A stretch of 64,000 bases of DNA from Halioglobus sp. (GTDB lineage Bacteria > Pseudomonadota > Gammaproteobacteria > Pseudomonadales > Halieaceae): NCBI GenBank assembly GCA_002699145.1, contig PABK01000041.1, positions 248,001-312,000 of the forward strand, given 5' to 3'. Below, in pieces: positions 34,213 through 42,693 of this stretch (its first letter is position 1; each line of letters starts with the position of its first letter). The translations under genes were made by a program, and so were the position numbers. The notes under the pieces are model-generated. The model was not told where the DNA came from, did no database searches, and saw only the letters and a list, made by a program, of their open reading frames with translations.

Positions 34213-36601
34213 TCGCACCGCCCCTGGAATCAGTAAAACTGTGGCGCAGCTCCTGTAGCTGCGCAATGCGCTCCTGCACCGCGCACTGGAAGCTGCCCCG
34301 GGGGAAAACGCCGTCCTGCGCAACGCCCGAGTCCAGCCCGCACAACCGTTCCATGACCTCTTCCACGTGGGTGGCCGTGTAAATATGGAAGCTGCCGGCC
34401 TGCACCGCCTCGCGCACGTCACCGCGCAACATCAGGTGCACCTGGTTGGCCCGTGGAATAATCACGCCCTGGTCGCCGCTGAGGCCACGCGCGCTGCAAA
34501 TATCGAAGAAGCCCTCGATCTTTTCATTCCCCCCGCCGATGGCCTGCACTTCCCCCCACTGGTTCATTGAACCGGTGACCGCAAGCTCCTGCGCCAGCGG
34601 CAGGCCGGCAATAGCGGACAACAGCGCACAGAGCTCGGCACAGCTCGCGCTGTCACCATCCACGCCGCCGTAGGACTGCTCGAAGACCAGCGTGGCCGCT
34701 ACCGGCAGCGGGTTGTCGCGGGCGTAGCAGTTCGCCAGGTAGGCGCTGAGGATCAACACACCCTTGCTGTGGATCTCGCCACCGAGCTTGCTCTCGCGCT
34801 CGATATCCACGACCTTGCCCGCACCCAGCCGCGCGGTGGCGGTAATGCGCGACGGCGTGCCGACCATCAGGTCACCCTGGCGCAGGACGGACAGACCGTT
34901 GACCTGTCCGACCCTGCTGCCCGCGGTAGCCACCAGTCGCATGTCCCGCAGGACCTGTTCGTTGAGCAGCTCGCGCAACCTGCCACTGCGCTCACGCTGC
35001 TGTTGCACCGCCAGCCGGACGTCTTGGGCCGTCACGGTATCCCGCTCGCCGCGCCGGGCGCAGTAGTCGGATTCCTGCAACAGCAGGCCGAGCCGGTCGC
35101 GGTTCAGGGACAGTTTTTCGCTGTCATCGGCCCAGCGCGCGGCCTGCTCTATCACCGCACTTACCGCCTCGCGGTCCAGAGGATGCAAGTTCTCGCCACG
35201 CTGCCTGGCGGCGATGTGCCGCGCCAGCATTTCCTCACCGCCCGGGGCGCGGTCCATGTCAGCGGAGAAATCCGCGGCGACATGAAACAGTTGCCGGAAC
35301 TCCGGGTCGTAGTGATCCATCAGGTAGTAGAGGTAGGGCTCCCCCAGCAGGATCACCTTGACATCCAGGGGGACACACTCCGGCTCCAGAGACACCGTGC
35401 TGTTCAGGCTCAGTACCTCCTGCAGTGATGCGATCTTTACTTCGCCACTCACCAGGGCCCGTTTCAGCCCCTCCCAGGCGTAGACATGGCTCAACAGCTT
35501 GCGCGCTTCCATGACCAGGTATCCGCCGTTGGCCCGGTGCAGCGCACCGGGCTTGATCAGGGTGAAATCCGTCAGCAACGTTCCCATCTGCGAGACGTAT
35601 TCCACTCGGCCATTCAGATTCTGGTAAGTGGGGTTGTCCTCGTACACCACCGGCTCACCCGCCTGGTCGCCACTGTCGACCAGCACATTGACCTGCATGG
35701 CCGTGTAGTCACGGGCTTTTACCTTGCTGGTACCCAGCTCATCCTGTTGCGCATGATTGAGAAAATCTTCCGCGTTCTCCACAGCGTAGGTTTTAACCTG
35801 GGCGAGGTACGCCATAACCTGCTCATCGTCCGCGTACTTTTCCTCCAGCGAGGCGACGAACTGCTCCACGGTGAGCTGGGTGATTTCCCGGTTGAGCGCC
35901 TTGATACGATGGCTGGCTTCCCTTTTCAGTACCGGCAGCTGACCGACAATCTTCATCAGTTCGACCTGCAGCTCGGCGATGAGTGCGTGGATTCGCTCCT
36001 GCTCGTCCTCGGGCAGTTGCGAGAACTGTTCTGGACTAACGACCTTGTCATCCATCATGGGCGCAAGCGTGTAACCCGCGGGGGTTCGTATCAGCGCTAT
36101 GTTCTTTTCCTTCGCCCTGGCGTCCAGCTCGCTGAAACGTTGCTCGGATCGCTCGAGCATTTCCGAGTCAATTTCCTCGCGACGATTGCGATACTCCGCG
36201 CTTTCAAAAGAGGAAGGCAGGGTGATGAGCAGATCCTCCACCAGCTGCAGCATATCCGCGGCAAGCTGCGCGCCCACGCCCGCGGGCAACCTGAGCAGGC
36301 GCGGCTTGCCAGGGTCATCAAAATTGCTGACATAACACCAATCGTGGCGGGGACTGTCCTGCGCGGTCCGTTCCTGCAGGATTTCGCGGACCAGCTGCGC
36401 CTTGCCGATACCCGGCGGACCCAGGGCGAACACGTTGAAACCGGGGCGCTTGATGTCGATACCAAAGGTCAGGGCATCCATGGCGCGAAGCTGGCCGGGC
36501 GGGTGTTCCAGCGGGTCGAGATCGGCGGTGGTAGTAAAGCTGCAACCCTCCAGGTTACAGGGCCGGTACAGCTGCACCGAGTCCAGTTCAGTCAACGCCA
36601 T
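34202..36601 (-). CDS. Lon-like ATP-dependent protease (AAA_32/LonB type)
   Basis: This 799-aa protein has a degenerate Walker A GPPGIGKA at residues 61-68, with Ala replacing the usual Ser/Thr, and an inserted coiled-coil region of about 170-260. The C-terminal Lon peptidase domain has catalytic Ser651 in DGDSAS and Lys694 in GGGNEK, exactly 43 residues apart as in E. coli Lon. It lacks the Lon N-terminal LAN domain, as is normal for this family. It degrades unfolded or regulatory proteins in the cytoplasm. It heads the gene run with the Usp-like and ald genes, and its upstream DNA carries a class II FNR-type promoter. Confidence 0.9.
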   Translation of the reverse strand: MALTELDSVQLYRPCNLEGCSFTTTADLDPLEHPPGQLRAMDALTFGIDIKRPGFNVFALGPPGIGKAQLVREILQERTAQDSPRHDWCYVSNFDDPGKPRLLRLPAGVGAQLAADMLQLVEDLLITLPSSFESAEYRNRREEIDSEMLERSEQRFSELDARAKEKNIALIRTPAGYTLAPMMDDKVVSPEQFSQLPEDEQERIHALIAELQVELMKIVGQLPVLKREASHRIKALNREITQLTVEQFVASLEEKYADDEQVMAYLAQVKTYAVENAEDFLNHAQQDELGTSKVKARDYTAMQVNVLVDSGDQAGEPVVYEDNPTYQNLNGRVEYVSQMGTLLTDFTLIKPGALHRANGGYLVMEARKLLSHVYAWEGLKRALVSGEVKIASLQEVLSLNSTVSLEPECVPLDVKVILLGEPYLYYLMDHYDPEFRQLFHVAADFSADMDRAPGGEEMLARHIAARQRGENLHPLDREAVSAVIEQAARWADDSEKLSLNRDRLGLLLQESDYCARRGERDTVTAQDVRLAVQQQRERSGRLRELLNEQVLRDMRLVATAGSRVGQVNGLSVLRQGDLMVGTPSRITATARLGAGKVVDIERESKLGGEIHSKGVLILSAYLANCYARDNPLPVAATLVFEQSYGGVDGDSASCAELCALLSAIAGLPLAQELAVTGSMNQWGEVQAIGGGNEKIEGFFDICSARGLSGDQGVIIPRANQVHLMLRGDVREAVQAGSFHIYTATHVEEVMERLCGLDSGVAQDGVFPRGSFQCAVQERIAQLQELRHSFTDSRGGANDE

Positions 36602-36705
36602 ACGTTTTCTCTCCGCTGCATGCTATGAGTGTAGTCCGTGCCGCGGGGGTTGCGGCAGTCTGCCACTGACAACACAGAACGCAGCCCCGACAGGCCAACG
36701 TGTCG

Positions 36706-36747
36706 ATTCTAGGGCGCCGGCGCCAACAAGCAGATGATCTTTGTCAA
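36706..36747 (-). promoter_or_regulatory. Class II FNR/ANR-type promoter of the Lon-Usp-ald gene run
   Basis: On the minus strand TTGAC-AAAG-ATCAT (36747-36734) matches the FNR/ANR box TTGAT-N4-ATCAA at 8 of 10 positions. Its centre is 36740.5. A -10-like TAGAAT occupies 36711-36706. If transcription starts at 36699, the box is centred at -41.5 and the hexamer spans -12 to -7, which is the exact geometry of class II FNR activation. The Lon-like start codon is about 98 bases further on. Confidence 0.65.
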
Positions 36748-36823
36748 TACACCCGGCACAGTGGACAGTGCGCGATAAGATTTCCGCACAGGCGATGACC
36801 TGGGTTGCGATTGCCCGGGCGCC

Positions 36824-37486
36824 CTATCTGGCGGTCCGGATCAAACCCAGGCGTTCCGCCTCAAGCGCCGCCTCCGCACGCGAGGACACCTCCAGCTTGC
36901 GGTAGATCACCTTGATGTAGTCAGAGACGGTATGCTTCGACAAACCCAGCAGCTCCGCCACATCCTTGCGGTTCAGTCCCTTGGCGATGAGTTTCAGCAC
37001 TTCCTGCTCACGCGGGGTCAGGTTGCTATCCGGCGCGGGACTGCGTGCATGAAAATGCGCCACGAGCCGGCGCACGACACTGGGAGAAAGGGGCGGGTTG
37101 CCGGCGCGCAGCTGCTCCAGGCCGGCCACCAGTTCGGCGGGGGAGTGTTCCTTGAGCAGGTAACCCGTGGCCCCGGCCTCCATGGCGTCGAACAGGTGAT
37201 CGTCATCATCGAAAATGGTGGCGACGATAATCTCAGCATCCTCACAGGCCTGGCGCAGCAGCCGGATGACATCGATACCGCTGCCGTCGGGCAACCCCAG
37301 GTCAATCAGCGCGAGCTGAAAGCGCCGCTGCTCGATCGCCGCGACGGCCTCTGCACAGATTCCCGCCTCGATAATGTCCGCGCCGGGATACACCTGGCAG
37401 ACGACACCGGCGAGCATGTTCCTGACCACCGGCTGGTCTTCCAGTATCAGCACCGACGGCGCCGGCGACGTACCGTTCGCGTTCAC
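36824..37486 (-). CDS. LuxR/NarL-family response regulator
   Basis: A GTG at 37486, overlapping the kinase stop by 4 bp (GTGA), gives 220 aa. The receiver domain has the acidic pair LEDQ, phosphoacceptor Asp62 in ALIDLGLPDGSG, a Thr in VATIFDD and the Lys of YLLKEHSP. The C-terminal GerE/LuxR helix-turn-helix is LTPREQEVLKLIAKGLNRKDV followed by LLGLSKHTVSDYIKVIYRKL. It is the cognate partner of the upstream kinase. Its targets are unknown; candidates are the adjacent genes. Confidence 0.92.
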   Translation of the reverse strand: MNANGTSPAPSVLILEDQPVVRNMLAGVVCQVYPGADIIEAGICAEAVAAIEQRRFQLALIDLGLPDGSGIDVIRLLRQACEDAEIIVATIFDDDDHLFDAMEAGATGYLLKEHSPAELVAGLEQLRAGNPPLSPSVVRRLVAHFHARSPAPDSNLTPREQEVLKLIAKGLNRKDVAELLGLSKHTVSDYIKVIYRKLEVSSRAEAALEAERLGLIRTAR

Positions 37487-39708
37487 AGCGCGACCTCCAC
37501 GACGGCTCGAAGTCGGCGCTTGCCCATATCCTGCGTGGTGGAGAAACTGATACGGCCGCCGATCTCCTGCGCCCGGGTCACCAGGTTGTACTGGCCGCGT
37601 CCCCAGGTCCAGTCGCGGGGATCGGTGACGCTGCCGTCGTGACGAAAATCTATGGTCAGCCCGTCGTCGACATCGAGATCTATCCAGATATTCTCCGGCC
37701 GCGCGTGTTTCAGCGCATTGGTCAACAGCTCGCGCAGGATACGCGTCAGGTTGACATACTGCCTGGCGTTTAGCTGACCACTGTCCGCGGCGTTGTTCCG
37801 CCAGTACAACTGCGCGCCCGAGGCGGCGGAACGCTGCTCCAGTTCCATACGCCATCTCGCCGCCGCCTCCACCAGGGGTGTCGCCTGGCGGGAATGCAGG
37901 GGAATGACACTGGTCCTGAGCGTCTGCAGCAGGTCCGCCGCTTCTTCACGCACCGCCGCATCGGCACTGCCGTGCACCAGGGACAGGAGTCTGGCACCGA
38001 CATCGTCGTGCAGGTCGCGCATGATGCGCTCACGCTCGGTGCGCTCCACGGATTCGTGTTTTTCCGCCAGGCTGACCAGTTGCCCCACCAGCCTGACCAC
38101 GGTTTGCGCGTAGTCGACATCGGAGGTATCGAAGAGCCGTCGCCCGCGATGCTTGCCCGAGAGCAACACCTGTCCACCTGCACCGGGTGCGGGAATCACC
38201 ATGTTCAGCCCGTGGTCGGTCAGGCGCGGCCGGTCGTCCTGGGCAGGAGTGCTCAGGACCACCGCGTCCGGGGCGTCGAAGATGGACTCGAACAGGTGGC
38301 CGAGCTCATGCGTCACCTGCGGCGCGGTCAATGGCCGGGCAAAACGCGAGGCAATCTGCGGCATGATCTGCCAGGGTGAACGCTCGGGGGTACGCATGGC
38401 GAGTTCCCACACCCGCTGGCGCACCGGAAAGTACACCCAGGCCACCACCAGCACGGCCAGGACGGTCGAACCCGTAAAGCCCAGCTGCATCACGCTGATC
38501 AGCAGCACATCCACCAGCACGATGGCCACGCCCATGCCGAACCACAGCCAGGTATTGAGCCACCAGCGCTCCACATCGAAGAGCCGGTAACGCGCCGCTC
38601 CCAGCGCCAGGCCGATAAAGAAAATGAGCAGGATCATCTGCGACAACCAGGGCGTGGTCACCGGGTCGGCGCCGTACAATGGGGGTACGACATACATGGC
38701 GAAGGCGCCGGTGGTGCTGCCAAAGATAGTGATAAAGAGCCAGCGCAACGAGGCCTTTTCCAGTGGTCGCTTCCTGGATTTCCACCACTGCAGGGTCGCC
38801 AGGGTAAATCCCACCACCAGGGGCATGCAGAACAACGGCAGGTAGTAGGCATGCAGTGGAAACTCGTAGAGCTGGAAGGTCAGCACAACCCAGACCAACA
38901 GCCCGAAACCGAGCGTCAGCGGCCACACGCGGAACGGTACCAGGCGCACCGGGTAGCGCCAGACCAGCGCCAGCGCCGCGCCGATCATAACGACAAAGCC
39001 CAGGTGATTGATGGCCTCCAGGGCGGGCACCAGCGCCACCAGCGGCGCGGCCAGTTCCCGCGGGCCGTACAGGGGCCAGCTCCAGGCGGTGAGCCAGAAA
39101 CCCAGGGCGGCGATCATGACCAGTGTGGTGTTGGGGTCGGAGGGCGTATGCGCCTTCAACGCAGTGCCGATCGCCAGGGCGACGATGCCCATCAGCGATA
39201 TCGCCCAGTACCAGCCGGGCAGTGCACCCAGGGGGCGTTGCGGCAACGCGGTTACCGCCAGGCTGCGCCCGTCTGCCAGCTGCAAGCGCACAGGGCCGCC
39301 CTGCAGCGCCGTAGTGACGGCGCCGACGTCGCGCTGAAACGACGTGACAAGCGCATAACTGCCGGCGACATCGGGATCGTTCAGGGTGAGGTAATCGCGC
39401 AGCACCACCCGTTTGCCACCCGCGGACAGTGCGAGGATCACATCGCCTGCCTGCAGTCCCGCGCCGTGCGCCGGCAGGCCAGGCTCCACCTGCGTCACGC
39501 GCAGGCCGGCGTTCTCGCCGACCGGGGCCAGCGTCAACCCCAGGGTAGGCACCTGTACCGCCAGGGTCGTCTGCAACACCATGAACAGCAGCCCGGCAAT
39601 CACCACGGTCCACACCCAGGCCAGCGGCGTCGCGTCGATACGCTTGGCGACGCTATCCAGGCTGCCCGATCCCTCCGGGCTGCTTGCGCGCAACGCTGCT
39701 TCGTTCAT
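37483..39708 (-). CDS. Membrane histidine kinase (HisKA_3/DesK type) with extracytoplasmic PDZ domain
   Basis: I chose ATG 39708, giving 741 aa, because upstream codons are not protein-like. After a first membrane helix (residues of about 27-47) comes a PDZ-like domain with VTQVEPGLPAHGAGLQAGDVIL. About seven more helices follow to near residue 410, then a GAF-like linker region. A dimerisation helix has the phosphorylated His567 in MRDLHDDVGARLL. The ATPase domain has RELLTNALKHARP (N-box) and WGRGQYNLVTRAQEIGG. It is the sensor partner of the overlapping LuxR-type regulator. PDZ domains bind peptide C-termini, so it may sense misfolded envelope proteins or peptides; this is an inference. 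Confidence 0.87.
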   Translation of the reverse strand: MNEAALRASSPEGSGSLDSVAKRIDATPLAWVWTVVIAGLLFMVLQTTLAVQVPTLGLTLAPVGENAGLRVTQVEPGLPAHGAGLQAGDVILALSAGGKRVVLRDYLTLNDPDVAGSYALVTSFQRDVGAVTTALQGGPVRLQLADGRSLAVTALPQRPLGALPGWYWAISLMGIVALAIGTALKAHTPSDPNTTLVMIAALGFWLTAWSWPLYGPRELAAPLVALVPALEAINHLGFVVMIGAALALVWRYPVRLVPFRVWPLTLGFGLLVWVVLTFQLYEFPLHAYYLPLFCMPLVVGFTLATLQWWKSRKRPLEKASLRWLFITIFGSTTGAFAMYVVPPLYGADPVTTPWLSQMILLIFFIGLALGAARYRLFDVERWWLNTWLWFGMGVAIVLVDVLLISVMQLGFTGSTVLAVLVVAWVYFPVRQRVWELAMRTPERSPWQIMPQIASRFARPLTAPQVTHELGHLFESIFDAPDAVVLSTPAQDDRPRLTDHGLNMVIPAPGAGGQVLLSGKHRGRRLFDTSDVDYAQTVVRLVGQLVSLAEKHESVERTERERIMRDLHDDVGARLLSLVHGSADAAVREEAADLLQTLRTSVIPLHSRQATPLVEAAARWRMELEQRSAASGAQLYWRNNAADSGQLNARQYVNLTRILRELLTNALKHARPENIWIDLDVDDGLTIDFRHDGSVTDPRDWTWGRGQYNLVTRAQEIGGRISFSTTQDMGKRRLRAVVEVAL

Positions 39709-39911
39709 GGGTACATCCAACCCGCCTGTGAGGACATCATCAACCAACCGCCAGAACGCCTCGTCGCAGTGTAGCAGCCAGGGTAATGAAAGTAGCGCCA
39801 GGCACTTTCGCCTGTCCACCCCTGCATATGGGGGGTGGGTAACATCGCCGCGAAGGCGTACAACGGGTCCCCAGGCAACACCACAACAATGTCGAGCAGG
39901 AGGTGTCCACG

Positions 39912-40709
39912 ATGCACCATCACAGGTATCTGACAGCAGCATGGCTGCTTTCCTTTGCCACGAGCTGGGCCGCGGCCCAACCGTTGCTGGAAAGCGGCGA
40001 ACTCACCCCCGAACAACTGGATGCGGCCTTCACCGAGGAGGACGCGAGGCGCGAGGCCGCCGGCTGGAGCGACGAGATCATCGAGCGTACCCCCGCCGAC
40101 CCGCTGGCAAAGATGTCGGCCGCTTCCGACCTGGTGGTACGCGGTACGGTGACCGCGCAGGAGGTCGTCTACGACGCGAATGACACGCCCTTCACCCACA
40201 CCACGCTGAGCATCAGCGAGGTCCTGGAAGGCAGCTACCCCGGCGCCCTGGTCACCATCGTGCAGGAGGGCGGGCCGGCCAGGCACGAACCCGACAATGT
40301 ATTAATCCTTTCCCACACCCACTATTTCACCCCGGGCCAGGAGGAGCTTCTGTTCCTCGAACTGAACCCGGACAGCCCCCATGCCCACTCCCGGGTGCTG
40401 ATAAAAAACCGGTTCGGCGTCCTCGACGGCAAGATCTTCAACGAGGACGGGCGCGGCCTGATCTATACCGAGACAGACGAACCGCCCGGCTACAAGCTGT
40501 CCTGGAGCGGCGATCGCAACCCCCATCCACGCTTCACCGAGTTCAGTATCGGCCCGCACGAGTTCAGCAAGCAGTTCGATCAACACGAAGCGGAAAGCGA
40601 GTCGCCCGGCCAACGCCTGTCCGCTCCCCAGACCCGGGCGCGACCTGGCTACCAGGCCAGCGTCGATCTCGGCACGTTCAGAAACGCACTGACCGGAAAG
40701 GGAGGATAG
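39912..40709 (+). CDS. Secreted protein of unknown function, partner of the second matrixin
   Basis: The start at ATG 39912 is chosen because AGGAGG ends 8 bases upstream; a GTG at 39903 is in frame but inside that site. The 265-aa product has a Sec signal peptide cut after AAA/AQP near residue 22. The central domain, ASDLVVRGTVTAQEVVY to GALVTIVQEGG and QEELLFLEL, is a beta-rich fold often seen in secreted proteins with a similar strand pattern. The C-terminal 60 residues are polar. It precedes the matrixin gene by 4 bp and is probably exported with it. Confidence 0.75.
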   Translation: MHHHRYLTAAWLLSFATSWAAAQPLLESGELTPEQLDAAFTEEDARREAAGWSDEIIERTPADPLAKMSAASDLVVRGTVTAQEVVYDANDTPFTHTTLSISEVLEGSYPGALVTIVQEGGPARHEPDNVLILSHTHYFTPGQEELLFLELNPDSPHAHSRVLIKNRFGVLDGKIFNEDGRGLIYTETDEPPGYKLSWSGDRNPHPRFTEFSIGPHEFSKQFDQHEAESESPGQRLSAPQTRARPGYQASVDLGTFRNALTGKGG

Positions 40710-40713
40710 GGCC

Positions 40714-42456
40714 ATGAAAACACTGGCAAACATAGCTGCCATCGCGGGCCTGGCGCTGGTCGCAGAAGGCGCCGGCGCCTACACCTACATCAGTCGCGAC
40801 TGCGGCACGGTGACCGGGTACAGCAACATCAGCAGGACCTTCAACCTCGGCAGCAACCTGTCCACGGCAGAGAAAAACGATATCGCGACGGCCCTGGCAC
40901 GGCTGACCGTGTTCTCCCAGGCCAGCTTCATACTCAATGACAACAACGACAGCAGCTGGAGCACCACCAACACACAGAACGAGATCTACCACGACACGTC
41001 ACACGCCACGGCGCAGTGCTCGCTGTACTACAACACCTCGAGCTGCACCGTGATCGCGACCGATATCCGTTTCGGCAACCAGCCCTGGGTAACCGGCAAC
41101 GACTCGAATCACTGGCCCTACGATAACTCCAGCGCCACCGGCGGGCGCTCCATACTCGGCACCGCGGTGCACGAGGGTGGCCATTGCGCCGGCATGGGGC
41201 ACGAGGCGGACGTGTACAACATCATGGGCGACGACTGGGACCACGTCACCCGCAACGGTACGACGAGCTACTACGGCCCGGGCGAGGACTTGTCCGACGG
41301 GCTCATCGACCGCTGGGGCAAACGCTCCGGCAATGACGCCTACCGCGACGTCGGCCTCGCCGTGCACCGCTACGACGGCTCCGACGGCACCTACAGCAGC
41401 CACAGTTTCGGCGTGCTGCGCGACGCCTCCGGCGCCGTGCTGCCGGTAGCCGGTTCTTTCGAGGGCCAGCCCTCCTATGAGGTGGTGGCGGGCGAGACAG
41501 TACAGATGGAACTGACAGTGGAAAACATCGGCGAGAAGAACACGGAGTCGTTCCACACCGGTTTCTACCTCTCCAGCAACAGTATCATCAGCTCCAGTGA
41601 CACTTTCCTCAGCGAAGATACCGGCTACGTGATGACGCGGAACATCCCCTACGAGGTGCTGGAGCCGGTGACGATTCCCATCGACACCCCACCTGGCACC
41701 TACTTCCTCGGCGCCTACGCGAATCACGACTTCCAGTTCGGCGAGGTAACCTACCAGAACAACGTCGCCTACTACCCCGTGGAGGTCCTGCCGCCGCCGG
41801 CGGACCTGACCGTGCCCTTCGCCGGTGTCTCCGACACCACGCTCCTGCCCACCCAGTCGTTCTCGATACTGGCGGTCACACGCAATGCAGGCGACGGCCC
41901 GGCGGACAGCAGCACGCTGCGCTACTACCGTTCGACCAACTCGATCATCAGCACGGGTGATTCCTTCGTCGGTTCGGATAGTATTTCTGCCCTCGCCGCC
42001 GGCGCCCAGCAGGCCTCCAATGACCCGGAGACCGCGCCCGCCACGGAGGGCACCTGGTACTACGGGGCCTGCGTGGACAGCGTCGCCGGAGAAGAAGTGA
42101 CCAACAACCAGTGCTCCAGCGCGGCACAGGTCACGGTCGCGGCGCAGACGCCGGACGTCAGTACCGGCGCGGTTAGCGGGATCGGCGCCACCGAGGCCAC
42201 CGTCAGCGCAACAGTGACTGCCAACGGCGCGAACACCATGCTGTATTTCGACTACGGAACCGACGGGCAGTTTGGCAATACACTGACCCACGGCTTCGTC
42301 GGATCCGGCCTGTCCAGCGTCAACGCCAGCAACCTGCTCCCCGGACTGGTGTGCAATACCCAGTACCAGGTCCGGGCTCGGGCAGTGAACAACAAGGGCA
42401 GCGCACTGGGCAGCGTGGTGCAGTTCACCACGGAGGCCTGCGCGGGTTGCCAGTAG
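40714..42456 (+). CDS. Secreted matrixin-type metalloprotease with CARDB and fibronectin-like domains
   Basis: This 580-aa protein has a signal peptide to about residue 22 and the metzincin site HEGGHCAGMGH at residues 153-163, followed by YNIMGDDW with a genuine Met-turn. Two CARDB-like beta-sandwich repeats follow, with matched phrases FYLSSNSIISSSDTFLS and YYRSTNSIISTGDSFVG. The C-terminal fibronectin type III-like domain ends SVVQFTTEACAGCQ. Such repeats usually bind carbohydrate or cell surfaces. RBS GGAGGAT is upstream. It may digest extracellular proteins for nutrition. A strong hairpin follows the gene. Confidence 0.87.
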   Translation: MKTLANIAAIAGLALVAEGAGAYTYISRDCGTVTGYSNISRTFNLGSNLSTAEKNDIATALARLTVFSQASFILNDNNDSSWSTTNTQNEIYHDTSHATAQCSLYYNTSSCTVIATDIRFGNQPWVTGNDSNHWPYDNSSATGGRSILGTAVHEGGHCAGMGHEADVYNIMGDDWDHVTRNGTTSYYGPGEDLSDGLIDRWGKRSGNDAYRDVGLAVHRYDGSDGTYSSHSFGVLRDASGAVLPVAGSFEGQPSYEVVAGETVQMELTVENIGEKNTESFHTGFYLSSNSIISSSDTFLSEDTGYVMTRNIPYEVLEPVTIPIDTPPGTYFLGAYANHDFQFGEVTYQNNVAYYPVEVLPPPADLTVPFAGVSDTTLLPTQSFSILAVTRNAGDGPADSSTLRYYRSTNSIISTGDSFVGSDSISALAAGAQQASNDPETAPATEGTWYYGACVDSVAGEEVTNNQCSSAAQVTVAAQTPDVSTGAVSGIGATEATVSATVTANGANTMLYFDYGTDGQFGNTLTHGFVGSGLSSVNASNLLPGLVCNTQYQVRARAVNNKGSALGSVVQFTTEACAGCQ

Positions 42457-42479
42457 GCTAGCGCACAGCCGTGATCTCC

Positions 42480-42508
42480 AGCCAGGACGGCCAGAGGCCG
42501 TTCTGGCT
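42480..42508 (+). terminator. Strong stem-loop after the matrixin gene
   Basis: AGCCAGGACGGCC (42480-42492) pairs with GGCCGTTCTGGCT (42496-42508) over 13 positions, one of them a G-U, with a 3-base AGA loop, 24 bases after the stop codon. There is no U-tract after it, so it may act as a Rho-assisted terminator or a 3'-end stabiliser. The rest of 42457-42693 shows nothing else clear. Confidence 0.5.
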
Positions 42509-42693
42509 GCATCCACCCAGCCCCCTCATTCCAGATTCCTGACGCCACTGGCGCGGCTCACCACCGATGGCTGTGGCACAGGACCGGCGCCGCGGCAAAA
42601 GTATTGACGTCGAGCGAGCACCCCTCCACGCTATGCCTGCAGGCCGGTTTGATGGCCCCGGGCCTGGTTACGCCAGCACAAAAAGGGTGAGAG

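Noticed and set aside
36096-36120. Suspected loss of the Lon catalytic lysine because the IIPRAN segment has Arg
   Set aside because: The dyad lysine aligns to Lys694 in GGGNEK, 43 residues after Ser651 as in E. coli Lon, so the site is intact.
36742-36747. TTGACA upstream of the Lon-like gene as an ordinary sigma70 -35 element
   Set aside because: No -10 lies 16-18 bases on; the nearest TAGAAT is 30 bases away, which fits an FNR-type box instead.
40999-42516. A 505-codon minus-strand frame opposite the second matrixin
   Set aside because: The translation is Val/Gly/Arg/Ala-rich and has no family resemblance, while the plus strand has a zinc site and repeats.
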